Of a stretch of 49,022 nt of DNA, positions 1 through 7,852 are shown piece by piece. Source of the stretch: Pelagibius sp. (GTDB lineage Bacteria > Pseudomonadota > Alphaproteobacteria > Kiloniellales > Kiloniellaceae); the NCBI GenBank assembly GCA_028280305.1, contig JANQMC010000108.1, forward strand, positions 1 through 49,022. The letters are read 5' to 3'. The position numbers and the translations under genes are program-made. Every line of letters begins with the position of its first letter. The stretch's first letter is position 1. Below the pieces are notes generated by a model that did not search any database, was not told the origin of the DNA, and saw only the letters and a list, made by a program, of their open reading frames with translations.

Positions 1-987
1 GTTCAGCAGCGAACGCGTCGCCGCCGTCTCCTCCCGCCGCTTGATGACGTTGGCCTGGGCGGTCTTCTCCGCCTCGATGACCCGGTTCATCAGCTCCCGG
101 ACGTCGCCCGGCAGAATGATGTCCTTCACACCGACGGAGGGCACCGCCAGCCCCGCGTCACCCAGCTTGGGCAGCAGCAGATCGGCCACCGCCTGGTTGA
201 TGCCCAGCTTGTCGCCCAGCACCTCTTCCAGGCTGCGCGTGCCGATCACCTGCCGCAGCGCGAACTGAAGCTCCTTGTAGAGGAAGTCCTTCAGGTCCGC
301 GGTCAGGGCCACCGCCTTCAGCGGGTCGGCGACCCGGTAGACGGCGGTGACGTTGGCCCGCAGGCCGATGCGATCCTTGGTCAGAACCTCCTGACCGGTG
401 ACCTCCAGCGTCTGCAGCCGCAGATCGAAGGTGACCACCTGGATCTTCCGCAGCGCCTTCACGAAGGCGTAGCGGCCCGGCGTCAACGTCTTTTCCAGGA
501 CGCCGTCGACATAGAGCAGACCAACATGGTCGGAGACCACCTCGGCCACCGCCACCAGGTTGCGGGACACCAGGTCCTGCGCCGCCAGCCGCGCCAGGGG
601 GGCGACCAGCCGCTCGGGCACCGCGATGTCCTTGGCGGCGTCGATCACCTCCAGGCTCATCGACCGCAGCCGCTTGCCGTAGAAGGCAACGCTTCGCGGC
701 GCGACCAGGCCGGCCAGCTTGCCGTCGGCGTAAACCACGCCCAGCTCGCTGTCGCCCATGTCGGCGACGAGGAAGTGCGCCTCGACCACCGCCCGGTGGG
801 TCAGGTAAAGCGCCTGCAGCGCCGGCTCCTTGGCCAGCGTGGCCCGCAGGTCGATCTTCACGACCTCAACCTTGCCGTTGCCCCGCAGGAAGCGGTACAC
901 GCCCGGCGCCAGAACCTTGTCGAAAGCCCGGTCCCGATAGAGGAGACCGAGCTCGTAATCAGCAATCTTCTCGGTCTTGATAACCAT
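1..987 (-). CDS. Slipin / SPFH (Band 7) family protein, C-terminus cut by window edge
   Basis: 329 codons are visible and the frame stays open to base 1, so the C-terminus is missing. The ATG at 987 follows a long purine-rich stretch containing AAGGAGCAG, a good ribosome binding site. Residues about 195-329 form an SPFH core (DRIGLRANVTAVYRV, then a region ending VIEAEKTAQANVIKRREE), as in slipins and stomatins, which build membrane-bound oligomers. The N-terminal part carries an internal duplication: residues about 9-48 (DYELGLLYRDRAFDKVLAPG) and about 151-190 (DHVGLLYVDGVLEKTLTPG) are alike. Two tRNA-like sequences lie upstream on the same strand. In other bacteria slipin genes occur beside the RNA ligase RtcB in RNA-repair loci (family knowledge, from memory); RtcB would lie outside this window, so a repair role is inference. 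Confidence 0.85.
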   Translation of the reverse strand, partial: MVIKTEKIADYELGLLYRDRAFDKVLAPGVYRFLRGNGKVEVVKIDLRATLAKEPALQALYLTHRAVVEAHFLVADMGDSELGVVYADGKLAGLVAPRSVAFYGKRLRSMSLEVIDAAKDIAVPERLVAPLARLAAQDLVSRNLVAVAEVVSDHVGLLYVDGVLEKTLTPGRYAFVKALRKIQVVTFDLRLQTLEVTGQEVLTKDRIGLRANVTAVYRVADPLKAVALTADLKDFLYKELQFALRQVIGTRSLEEVLGDKLGINQAVADLLLPKLGDAGLAVPSVGVKDIILPGDVRELMNRVIEAEKTAQANVIKRREETAATRSLLN

Positions 988-1440
988 TGATCTGCTCCTT
1001 CTTCTTTCTTCTCTTTCTTCTTCACCAACTGTTTGCCCTCGCGGAGGACCGGAACCGTTCCAATACGTCGCCCCACATGGCGAAGGCTTTGTTTCGCCCC
1101 CTTCGGAGGCCGGAATAATTCCAAAAAATATCTCGGATAACCGAAAGAGCGCCGACATCGGGGGCTGGACCGCCTTGGCGCCGGCCCTGGCGCGGCGAGC
1201 GGCTCTGCGGGGTTCCACCCCAAGGCCAAGGCCTCGGGAGGAGAACCTTGGCGCAGGTGTGGGACGGCGTGCCGCAAAGCCTTTCGACGCGCTGGGGACG
1301 GCGGACCGCGGCGGTGCGAAACCACCCTCCGCCCGGCCTGCACCCGGCGACTGTCGGCAGCTTGCGCCACCGGCAGCCGGCCCGGCTCGACCTGGCCCTC
1401 TTCCGGCATCCTTCGTTTCAGATCAGCTTTTAAGGCTGAG
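988..1440. other. Intergenic leader between slipin and tRNA-like RNAs
   Basis: About 450 bases without a convincing gene. On the slipin strand this would be the long leader of a transcript coming from the tRNA-like elements. It holds two clear hairpins: GGGGT-TCC-ACCCC at 1209-1221 and CCAAGG...CCTTGG at 1226-1251. I looked for a sigma-54 promoter (GG-N10-GC) on the minus strand and saw no convincing one. The leader could be a further structured RNA; nothing in it proves that. Confidence 0.5.
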
Positions 1441-1511
1441 GATGATGATGGGAATCGAACCCACGACAGCTAGATCCAAGTCTAGTGCTCTATCCACTGA
1501 GCTACATCGTG
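1441..1511 (-). ncRNA. Degenerate tRNA-like RNA (second of a tandem pair)
   Basis: Read on the minus strand from 1511, the order of a tRNA is intact: acceptor CACGATG, T8-A9, D arm GCTC...GAGC, anticodon stem CTAGA/TCTAG, and T arm GTGGG-TTCGATT-CCCAT with the conserved TTCGA. It is not a normal tRNA. The anticodon stem closes on a six-base loop (CTTGGA). The acceptor stem has two mismatches (C-C and C-A). No CCA is encoded. It starts on the base directly after the first element's discriminator position. A decayed tRNA, or a tRNA mimic linked to the slipin locus, fits better than a translating tRNA. Confidence 0.6.
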
Positions 1512-1581
1512 CCTGAGCCACAGGAGTCGAACCTGTACCTCCGGGTGCAATGCCCGGCGCTCTCCACTGAGCTAGACCCCT
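1512..1581 (-). ncRNA. Degenerate tRNA-like RNA (first of a tandem pair)
   Basis: Read on the minus strand from 1581: acceptor AGGGGTC, T8-A9, D arm GCTC-AGTGGA-GAGC with a very short loop, a perfect five-pair anticodon stem CCGGG/CCCGG around CATTGCA, a four-base variable region, and T arm ACAGG-TTCGACT-CCTGT. Position 33, nearly always U, is A. The two outer acceptor pairs are mismatched and there is no CCA. If position 34 is taken as U, the anticodon would read UUG (Gln), but the loop is atypical. It runs without a spacer into the second element, so both are probably made as one transcript heading toward the slipin gene. Confidence 0.6.
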
Positions 1582-2127
1582 TGGCGGTACCGTTCCGAAC
1601 AAATTCGAAACGTGCTGCTCGATACACGCAGGGCAGATTACCGATGCCGAGCGCGCCGGCCGGGCCTACGGAACCCGAACCACAGAGCGGTCAAAAGTAC
1701 CTAACGAATAAAGCCCCGATCTCTCGCGAGGGATGCCTTGTCGTCTTATGTGTCTCTTGATTTCATCATCGTCCTGTTCCCCTTTGTCGTGTCGGACGGG
1801 GAAGGACGCACGCGCAAAGTCGCGGGTCTAAACCCCGGTGGTGTTTGCCCTGTATTCCGGGCTTCTGAGTAGGTCCCGTTGGATCATCGGGTTTCCTCTT
1901 GCGCGTTGTCCGGCCGCGGGCTTGCGACCGGGGGACGGGGTATAAGCCGGAAGCGATTCCGAAATCAACCGAAACTTTCGGTTGAGAGACAAATAGGTCG
2001 ATCCGGCAAGCGGCCCGCACATCACTGCCAAGAAAGTTGCGCGCCGCAGGGCGACAAGCTACCTCTTGTTACCTGGGACAAGAAAAGCCGCAGGGTGAAC
2101 TGCGGCTTGGGGACAGGGCCGCAACCT
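1582..2127. other. Intergenic region with hairpins ahead of the acyl-CoA synthetase gene
   Basis: About 545 bases with no recognisable gene on either strand. It contains a perfect palindromic hairpin TCAACCGAA-ACT-TTCGGTTGA at 1965-1985. Further right is a 7-bp GC hairpin GCCGCAG-GGTGAA-CTGCGGC at 2087-2106, followed on the minus strand by TTTTCTT, which is the form of a Rho-independent terminator reading leftward. The promoters for the tRNA-like RNAs and for the synthetase should lie here; I could not assign either with confidence. Confidence 0.5.
2081..2106 (-). terminator. Terminator-like hairpin just upstream of the synthetase start
   Basis: A seven-pair GC stem (2087-2093 with 2100-2106) and, on the minus strand, a following TTTTCTT tract. 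No minus-strand gene lies to its right, so it would end antisense transcripts from the synthetase 5' end or insulate the tRNA-like/slipin unit. On the plus strand the same hairpin sits 21 bases before the synthetase ATG and could affect its translation. Confidence 0.45.
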
Positions 2128-3774
2128 ATGACCAGTCGCATCACCGACAACGCCGGGAATCCCTTCGAAGCGGGCCTCGATCAGGGACCGCCGAACTACG
2201 AGGCGCTTTCGCCGCTGAGCTTTCTGCCGCGCGCCGCCGCCGTCTATCCCGAACGGATCGGGGTGATCCACGGCGCGACCCGCTACACCTGGAAAGAGGT
2301 TTACGCGCGCTGCCGCCGCCTCGCCGCCGCGCTGACGAAGCGAGGCATCGGCAAGGGCGACTGCGTGGCGGTGATGGCGCCCAACACCCCGCCGGTTCTG
2401 GAGGCGCACTTCGGCGTGCCTGCCGCAGGCGCGGTGCTGAATGCGCTCAACGTGCGTCTCGACGCGGCGACCATCGCCTTTATCCTGAACCACGGCGAAG
2501 CCAAGGTGCTGATCACCGACCGGGAGTTCTCACCGACCATCAAGACGGCGCTGGCCCAGGTCGAGCGCGACATCCTGGTCATCGACATTGACGACCCATT
2601 AGGCGACGGCGGCGAGCTGCTGGGCGAAACCGACTACGAATCTTTCCTTGCATCCGGCGATCCGGACTTCCCCTGGCAATTGCCCGAAGACGAGTGGGAC
2701 TCGCTCTCCCTGCTCTACACCTCCGGCACCACCGGCAACCCCAAAGGCGTGGTCTATCACCACCGCGGCGCCTATCTGAACGCGCTGGGCAACATCCAGG
2801 TCTGGGGCATGGGCCCGCAGCCGGTCTACCTCTGGACCCTGCCGATGTTCCACTGCAACGGCTGGTGCTTCCCCTGGACCATCACCGCGCTGGGCGGCAC
2901 CCATGTCTGCCTGCGCCAGGTGCGCGCCGATGCGATCTATAACGCCATCGCCGACCACGGCGTCACCCACCTCTGCGGCGCACCCATCGTCATGCAGCTT
3001 TTGTTGAACGCAACGGAGGACGAGCGCCGCGCTTTCGATCAGCAGGTGAATTTCATGACCGCCGCCGCACCGCCGCCGGCCGCGGTGCTGGCCGCCATGG
3101 CCGAGGAAGGCATCGAGGTCACCCATGTCTACGGCCTGACCGAGGTCTACGGCCCCGCCGTGGTCTGTGCCTGGCATCCGGAGTGGGACGGGCTGGAGAT
3201 GGAAAAGCAGGCGGCGCTGAAATCGCGCCAGGGCGTGAACTACCCGGTGCTGGAGGGCCTGATGGTCGCCGATGCCGAGACCCTGGAACCGGTACCACGC
3301 GACGGCCAGACCCTGGGCGAGGTCTTCATGCGCGGCAACATCGTGATGAAGGGCTATCTGAAAAACCCCAGCGCCACGGAACAGGCTTTCGGCGGCGGCT
3401 GGTTTCATTCCGGCGATCTGGCGGTCTGGCATCCCGACGGCTACATCGAGCTGAAGGACCGCTCCAAGGACATCATTATCTCCGGCGGCGAGAACATCTC
3501 CTCCATCGAGATCGAGAACACGCTTTACCGCCATCCGGCGGTCGCAGCCGCCGCGGTCGTGGCCCGCCCCGACGAGAAATGGGGTGAGACGCCCTGCGCC
3601 TTCGTGGAACTGAAACCCGGAGAGACGGCGGCGGAAAGCGCGATCATCGCCTTCTGCCGCGACAACATGGCCGGCTTCAAGACGCCCAAGACGGTGATCT
3701 TCGGCCCCCTGCCCAAAACCTCCACCGGCAAGATCCAGAAGTTCGTGCTGCGCGATCAGGCCAAGGCCTTATAG
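2128..3774 (+). CDS. AMP-forming acyl-CoA synthetase (fatty-acid/carboxylate-CoA ligase)
   Basis: 548 aa, cytoplasmic. It activates a carboxylic acid with ATP to an acyl-adenylate and transfers the acyl group to CoA. The adenylate-forming superfamily motifs appear in order: P-loop YTSGTTGNPKG at residues about 197-207, VYGLTEVYG as the A5 region, a hinge segment with KDRSKDIIISGGENI, and the C-terminal KTSTGKIQK with the catalytic lysine. Residues from MTSRITDN onward align with the family, so I start at 2128. The frame is open upstream to 1879, but that stretch has no family character. Medium- or long-chain acyl substrates are likely; the exact acid cannot be read from sequence. It is transcribed alone, with a strong hairpin downstream. 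Confidence 0.88.
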   Translation: MTSRITDNAGNPFEAGLDQGPPNYEALSPLSFLPRAAAVYPERIGVIHGATRYTWKEVYARCRRLAAALTKRGIGKGDCVAVMAPNTPPVLEAHFGVPAAGAVLNALNVRLDAATIAFILNHGEAKVLITDREFSPTIKTALAQVERDILVIDIDDPLGDGGELLGETDYESFLASGDPDFPWQLPEDEWDSLSLLYTSGTTGNPKGVVYHHRGAYLNALGNIQVWGMGPQPVYLWTLPMFHCNGWCFPWTITALGGTHVCLRQVRADAIYNAIADHGVTHLCGAPIVMQLLLNATEDERRAFDQQVNFMTAAAPPPAAVLAAMAEEGIEVTHVYGLTEVYGPAVVCAWHPEWDGLEMEKQAALKSRQGVNYPVLEGLMVADAETLEPVPRDGQTLGEVFMRGNIVMKGYLKNPSATEQAFGGGWFHSGDLAVWHPDGYIELKDRSKDIIISGGENISSIEIENTLYRHPAVAAAAVVARPDEKWGETPCAFVELKPGETAAESAIIAFCRDNMAGFKTPKTVIFGPLPKTSTGKIQKFVLRDQAKAL

Positions 3775-3881
3775 GGTCACAAATCCGGCTCGGGGGGACT
3801 GTCATGAGCCCCCAAAAGAGTGAACCCTACAGGTCCTCCCGATTTACAGGCCCCGCAGTTGCTCGCCAGCTGGCCATGAAA

Positions 3882-3920
3882 GGCAGCAAGGAAAGGGTAT
3901 TTATTCCTTTCCTTGCTGCC
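3882..3920 (+). terminator. Perfect 15-bp inverted repeat, putative terminator
   Basis: GGCAGCAAGGAAAGG at 3882-3896 is exactly complementary to CCTTTCCTTGCTGCC at 3906-3920 across a nine-base AT-rich loop. It lies between the synthetase and the glycosyltransferase operon. No T run follows on either strand, so it may be a Rho-independent-like end with a weak tail, an RNA stabiliser or an extragenic palindrome. Confidence 0.5.
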
Positions 3921-4055
3921 CGCGCCCCTTGTTTGACTTTCCAGCCAATTCCACAACCACCGGAGATGGAAGCTGCCACGGTGATGTTAATCAATTGTTC
4001 GAAGTCGCGATGCAATATCAATCCATAGAATTGTGCCTTAATCCGAGGCTCTGTG

Positions 4056-5108
4056 ATGCAGATGCACCATCAACCCTTAAGGTCGCTTTCCACGCCTCTG
4101 AAAGGGGCGGAGCGTCGCACCGGACGGAAAACACTTTCCCTTCTCGTTCCCGTGTACAACGAGCAGGACGCGATCGATCTGTTCATGGAGCGCGTTCAGC
4201 CGGCACTGGCGGATGCGCTCTTGCTGATGGCACCCAATGCCGACCACGAAATCGTGTTTGTCGATGATGGCAGTACGGACGAGACGATTGGCCGCATTTT
4301 GGCCCACGCCAAGATCGAGCCTCACGTCAAACTGATAAGGCTTTCCCGGAACTTCGGAAAAGATGCAGCCATTGCAGCGGGCTTGCGGTTCGTCTCAGGC
4401 GACGCCGTGATCCCGATTGATGTCGATCTGCAAGATCCGCCAGAGGTCATCCGCAAGATGGTCGCCGCCTGGGTATCCGGAGCGGAGGTCGTGAACGCCG
4501 TCCGCAGCAGTCGGGAGGCGGACAGCCGGTTCAAGCGCTGGAGTGCGGAGGCTTTCTACCGAATCTACAACAGCTTCGCGGCCGACCAGATCCCGGGCAA
4601 CGTTGGTGACTTCCGTCTGCTTGACCGCAAAGTCATCGATGTACTGAACGACTTCACCGAACGAAGCCGCTTCATGAAAGGGATGTTCTCCTGGGTCGGC
4701 TTTCGCCAATCGACCGTCAGTTACGAGCGCGCTGCCCGCTCAGCCGGCACCACGAAATGGAAATACTGGCAACTCTGGAATTTTGCCATAGACGGGTTCA
4801 CCGCCTCAACGACGGCGCCTTTGCGCATTTGGTCATACATCGGGCTGTGTGTTGCCCTCTGCGCCATCAGCTATGCAGTTTTCATCGTCGGGCGTACCTT
4901 GGTGTCGGGCGTGGATGTGCCGGGCTATGCCTCACTCATCACGCTGATCCTGATCCTTGGCGCGTTGAACCTAATCTCGATCGGCATCCTCGGCGAGTAC
5001 ATCGGCCGTATCGCTATTGAGGTCCGCCAACGACCGCTTTACATCGTGCGCGATACCTTCGGGATTGAAGAGCGACCGGAAAAGAGCCTCTCCGAAGAGG
5101 CCCGGTGA
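4056..5108 (+). CDS. GT2 family polyprenyl-phosphate glycosyltransferase (GtrB/DPM-synthase-like)
   Basis: 350 aa. Residues about 28-260 form a GT-A fold with VPVYNEQDAI, FVDDGSTDETI and the metal-binding PIDVDLQDPPE. Two C-terminal transmembrane helices follow, as in GtrB, ArnC and DPM-synthase-like enzymes that move a sugar from a nucleotide donor onto undecaprenyl phosphate on the cytoplasmic face. An in-frame GTG lies directly before the ATG at 4056; GAGG eight bases upstream favours the ATG. The stop overlaps the next start by one base (TGATG), so the two genes are translationally coupled. With a PMT-like enzyme and GtrA downstream, the operon looks like a set for flipping and transferring a lipid-linked sugar to a periplasmic acceptor. 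Confidence 0.88.
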   Translation: MQMHHQPLRSLSTPLKGAERRTGRKTLSLLVPVYNEQDAIDLFMERVQPALADALLLMAPNADHEIVFVDDGSTDETIGRILAHAKIEPHVKLIRLSRNFGKDAAIAAGLRFVSGDAVIPIDVDLQDPPEVIRKMVAAWVSGAEVVNAVRSSREADSRFKRWSAEAFYRIYNSFAADQIPGNVGDFRLLDRKVIDVLNDFTERSRFMKGMFSWVGFRQSTVSYERAARSAGTTKWKYWQLWNFAIDGFTASTTAPLRIWSYIGLCVALCAISYAVFIVGRTLVSGVDVPGYASLITLILILGALNLISIGILGEYIGRIAIEVRQRPLYIVRDTFGIEERPEKSLSEEAR

Positions 5109-6748
5109 TGCTTGCACTACGCGGGGCAAGAGACCAGCGCTGGCTGCTGATATTCGCTGCAATCATCATCGTCGGCCTAGGCATCCGTCTTATGTTCCTT
5201 GGCGACAGGGCACTTTGGCTCGATGAGGCCTACAGTGTCTGGTTCTCCGATCGAACCTGGCATTATCTATGGCGTGAGGTGCCGCAGTTCGAAACGCATC
5301 CGCCTCTTTATTATTCGCTGCTCAAGCTATGGCGCAGCCTGGGTTCCGACGAGTTTACCTTAAGGCTTCTGTCGGCCTTGGTGAGCCTTGCGACGGTTCC
5401 GATGGTCGCCCTTGCCAGCTACATTGCAGCACCTTCAAGGCACAAGCTGCCTCTGGCCGCCACAGCCGGTTTTCTGTTTGCCGTCTCTTCCGTGCAGCAG
5501 GAATATGCGCAGCAAGCGCGGCCCTATGCGTTCCTGGTGTTTGGCATGAGCCTGACACTGACCTCCGCATTGTGGATCCTCGTTCACCCGGAAAGGTCTC
5601 GCCGTTCACTTTTCCGATTGGCCGACTGGGACCGCACAGCGGTATTAGCCTACGCCGGTCTCGGAACCGGCATGGCGATGCTGATGTGGATGCACAACCT
5701 TGGTGTGGTCTTCACGGGCGTCATCGGCGTTGTTCTGATTGCCTGGTGGATATCGCAGGCCGGCCATCGCTTACCACTGTTCGCCAACCTCTCAAGTGCG
5801 GCCATCTTGGCGCTTGCGCTCTATGCGGTGAACATTCCGACGCTGCTGCTGCAGACGCAGTCGGTATCCGAGAACTTTTGGCTGGAGGCGCCCTCGTTCA
5901 CGCAGACTCTTCAGGTGGCTCTCCAACTTTATGGGCAATGGCAACTCGCCGTCGGGGCCCATCTCGTTCAGTACATGATACAGCTCATGATCGGGATTCC
6001 TTTGGCGGTTTTGGGCCTTGCCGCAACCTGGCGGTTTTGCGCTCAATCACGCGATCTACGCTGGGTGTTCTGCCTCTTGCTGGCAACCGCAGTCGGTCCG
6101 GTACTGCTGATGCTGGCGCTGACCTTCACTGTTCAGCCTGTCTTCATGCTGCGCACCCTCATTCCCGTCCAGGTTCCTTGGATGATCATCTGCGCAGCGG
6201 CGCCATTTGCCGTACCCCCAAAAAGGTCACCGACCGTGTGGCGGATGCTGCTTGCGATCGGCCTCATAAGTATCGCGAGCTTCTCCTTCCAGAATGCGAC
6301 CCAGGAGCGGCGAGACCAACAACGGCCCTGGCGGAAGGTAGCCGAACAGATCGCAAACAGCTCTGCCCCTAATGCACCGGTGATCATCCTGCCGAACAGC
6401 GTCGGCAATGCGATTGAGTATTACGACATACAGTTGGACTTGAACCTGGATACACATGCCTTGCCCGGCCGTTATCCGGTCCGCGGCCCCGGATATCACT
6501 ATCCGGCCGGAGGCGCTGGAGAACCCGGAATGGACGACCGCGCCCTGGCCGCCCTCGCAGAAGTCACTCGAAACACAGACACCGTCTGGCTGGTGACACG
6601 CTTCGAGCGCCTCTTCGACCCAGAGCAGCTTGTTCGTAGGTCCTTGTCTCGTGAGTTCTCGTGTTCGACAGGTTCCGGACCTGGGTTCATCACAGTAACG
6701 CGCTTCGACCGCTTCACGGACGGCTCAAGGTCCGAGACCTGTCAATAG
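5108..6748 (+). CDS. Polytopic GT-C glycosyltransferase (GT39/PMT_2-like)
   Basis: 546 aa, inner membrane, about ten or more hydrophobic helices. The N-terminal region has LWLDEAYSVW, with the acidic pair typical of the first periplasmic loop of GT-C enzymes, and ETHPPLYYSLLKLW, the hallmark of the PMT/ArnT group. It would take a sugar from a polyprenyl-phosphate carrier and attach it to a periplasmic acceptor (lipid A, polymer or protein; not decidable). It starts at the ATG overlapping the stop of the GT2 gene, which probably makes the donor. The C-terminal 150 residues look soluble and periplasmic. Confidence 0.85.
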   Translation: MLALRGARDQRWLLIFAAIIIVGLGIRLMFLGDRALWLDEAYSVWFSDRTWHYLWREVPQFETHPPLYYSLLKLWRSLGSDEFTLRLLSALVSLATVPMVALASYIAAPSRHKLPLAATAGFLFAVSSVQQEYAQQARPYAFLVFGMSLTLTSALWILVHPERSRRSLFRLADWDRTAVLAYAGLGTGMAMLMWMHNLGVVFTGVIGVVLIAWWISQAGHRLPLFANLSSAAILALALYAVNIPTLLLQTQSVSENFWLEAPSFTQTLQVALQLYGQWQLAVGAHLVQYMIQLMIGIPLAVLGLAATWRFCAQSRDLRWVFCLLLATAVGPVLLMLALTFTVQPVFMLRTLIPVQVPWMIICAAAPFAVPPKRSPTVWRMLLAIGLISIASFSFQNATQERRDQQRPWRKVAEQIANSSAPNAPVIILPNSVGNAIEYYDIQLDLNLDTHALPGRYPVRGPGYHYPAGGAGEPGMDDRALAALAEVTRNTDTVWLVTRFERLFDPEQLVRRSLSREFSCSTGSGPGFITVTRFDRFTDGSRSETCQ

Positions 6749-6758
6749 AGGAAAGACA

Positions 6759-6950
6759 ATGGACCTGAAAGAAGAAGCGATCCTCGGCGAGGCATTCCAT
6801 AAGCACTGGTGCTACCGCGCCAAGGCTGAGGCGCTCTCCGCGTGGATGCCTGAGCCTGGTGGACACAAGGTGCTCGACGCCGGCGCCGGATCGGGCTTCT
6901 TCAGCCGCTTGGCGGGCCGGTCGGTCTTCTGCGTCTGCCACCGCTATTGA
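6759..6950 (+). pseudogene. Relic of a class I SAM-dependent methyltransferase
   Basis: 63 codons opening with MDLKEEAILGEAFHKHWCYR and reaching SAM motif I (VLDAGAGSGFFSRLAG), then ending after RSVFCVCHRY. Methyltransferases of this type run to about 220-250 aa, so roughly three quarters are missing. The reading frame is uninterrupted through the join near 6910, consistent with an in-frame internal deletion leaving the first 50 residues and perhaps the last ten. It lies eleven bases after the GT-C gene and three bases before gtrA, so the deletion did not disturb the operon. A short functional peptide is possible but unlikely. Confidence 0.7.
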
Positions 6951-6953
6951 GAA

Positions 6954-7337
6954 GTGCAGCCTTTGCAGACCGGACTCTTCCAGCTACTACGCTTTGGCAT
7001 CGTCGGCGCATCGGCAACCGCCGGGCACTTCATTGTAGCCCTCACCTTGATGCGAACACTTGACCTTTCGGTACCTCTCGCCAATGCGATGGCCTTTCTC
7101 GCCGCCTTCTTTCTCTCGTTCAGCGGTCACTACTTTTGGACATTCCGGAGTGCAAAGCGAGTCCTGCCAACGGCTGTGCGATTTTTTGCGGTCGCCATGA
7201 TCGCAACCGCCGTCAGCACGTGCCTCGCGTTAACACTGGATGCTTACACACCCTGGCACGACACGTTAAAACTGGCCTTGGCAGTCATCGTCATTCCATC
7301 CGTATCCTTCGCCATCAGCAAGATATGGATATTCTAA
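6954..7337 (+). CDS. GtrA family membrane protein (putative lipid-linked sugar flippase)
   Basis: 127 aa, four predicted transmembrane helices. It opens with the typical FGIVGASATAGHFIVALTLM and ends with KIWIF, the usual end of this family. GtrA-type proteins are thought to translocate polyprenyl-phosphate-linked sugars across the inner membrane, which fits the GT2 and GT-C genes upstream in the same operon. The start used is GTG at 6954 after GAGAAG. Length is normal, so the gene is intact even though the methyltransferase before it is truncated. Confidence 0.8.
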   Translation: MQPLQTGLFQLLRFGIVGASATAGHFIVALTLMRTLDLSVPLANAMAFLAAFFLSFSGHYFWTFRSAKRVLPTAVRFFAVAMIATAVSTCLALTLDAYTPWHDTLKLALAVIVIPSVSFAISKIWIF

Positions 7338-7380
7338 TCCACCATCTTGCATCGCAGCCCAGGGAGGGGCGCCCTGCATC

Positions 7381-7429
7381 AAAAAAACCGCGCCCCCCGA
7401 TGCCTCATTATGAGGGCGGGAGACGCGGT
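7381..7429 (-). terminator. Rho-independent terminator (leftward), nested hairpin
   Basis: ACCGCG (7387-7392) pairs with CGCGGT (7424-7429) and encloses a second hairpin CCTCA-TTA-TGAGG at 7403-7415. On the minus strand the structure is followed by seven T residues. It would end transcription of the YdcH-like gene, about 160 bases away, and may also stop rightward transcripts from gtrA. Confidence 0.75.
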
Positions 7430-7590
7430 CAATCCCGAGTCAGCCTGCCTGTCCCAAATCATTTTCCGTTAGTCATGCCTGGGCAAATCAGGTCTGGTCG
7501 TACCTGCCCCTGACACGCGCCTGCCTGGCGGCCGTTTGATCGGCGCCCCGGTATCAGGACCTGCGGCTGAGGCTTCGTATGGGAGTCTTG

Positions 7591-7761
7591 CTAGGCATGG
7601 CTGTCGTGACCTGCGATTTCGTCCTTGATCCGGAGCTTCTCGCGTTTAAGTTCATGAATACGCAGGTCGTCGGGATGCGGCCGTTGGTTTTCCTCGTCAA
7701 TTGCATGGTCGATAGCCGCGTGCTTGGAAAGCAATGACGAGACACGCTCATCCGCTGTCAT
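7591..7761 (-). CDS. YdcH/DUF465 family small protein
   Basis: 56 aa, nearly all helical: MTADERVSSLLSKHAAIDHA then IHELKREKLRIKDEIAGHD. This is the short coiled-coil hairpin of the DUF465 (YdcH) family, common in alphaproteobacteria and of unknown function. The ATG at 7761 has a perfect GGAGGT seven bases ahead, so the longer open frame upstream is not used. A second member of the family lies at 11996. Confidence 0.85.
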   Translation of the reverse strand: MTADERVSSLLSKHAAIDHAIDEENQRPHPDDLRIHELKREKLRIKDEIAGHDSHA

Positions 7762-7852
7762 TCGGACCTCCAATGAGCCATAGGTACGACTCCAGAATAG
7801 ACGTAATTTCGTCATTTTGCAAATAATTGCAACCCAAAGGGTTAGTAGACTT

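Noticed and set aside
1441..1581. Functional tRNA genes
   Set aside because: Acceptor mismatches, abnormal anticodon loops and no plausible identity make working tRNAs unlikely, so they are listed as tRNA-like RNAs.
1582..1760. A sigma-54 promoter for the tRNA-like/slipin unit
   Set aside because: I searched the minus strand for GG-N10-GC with TGGCAC/TTGC-like sequence and found none convincing; such a promoter may not exist or may be too divergent to see.
1879..2127. An 83-codon N-terminal extension of the acyl-CoA synthetase
   Set aside because: It contains terminator-like and palindromic hairpins and no family similarity; the ATG at 2128 gives a normal N-terminus.
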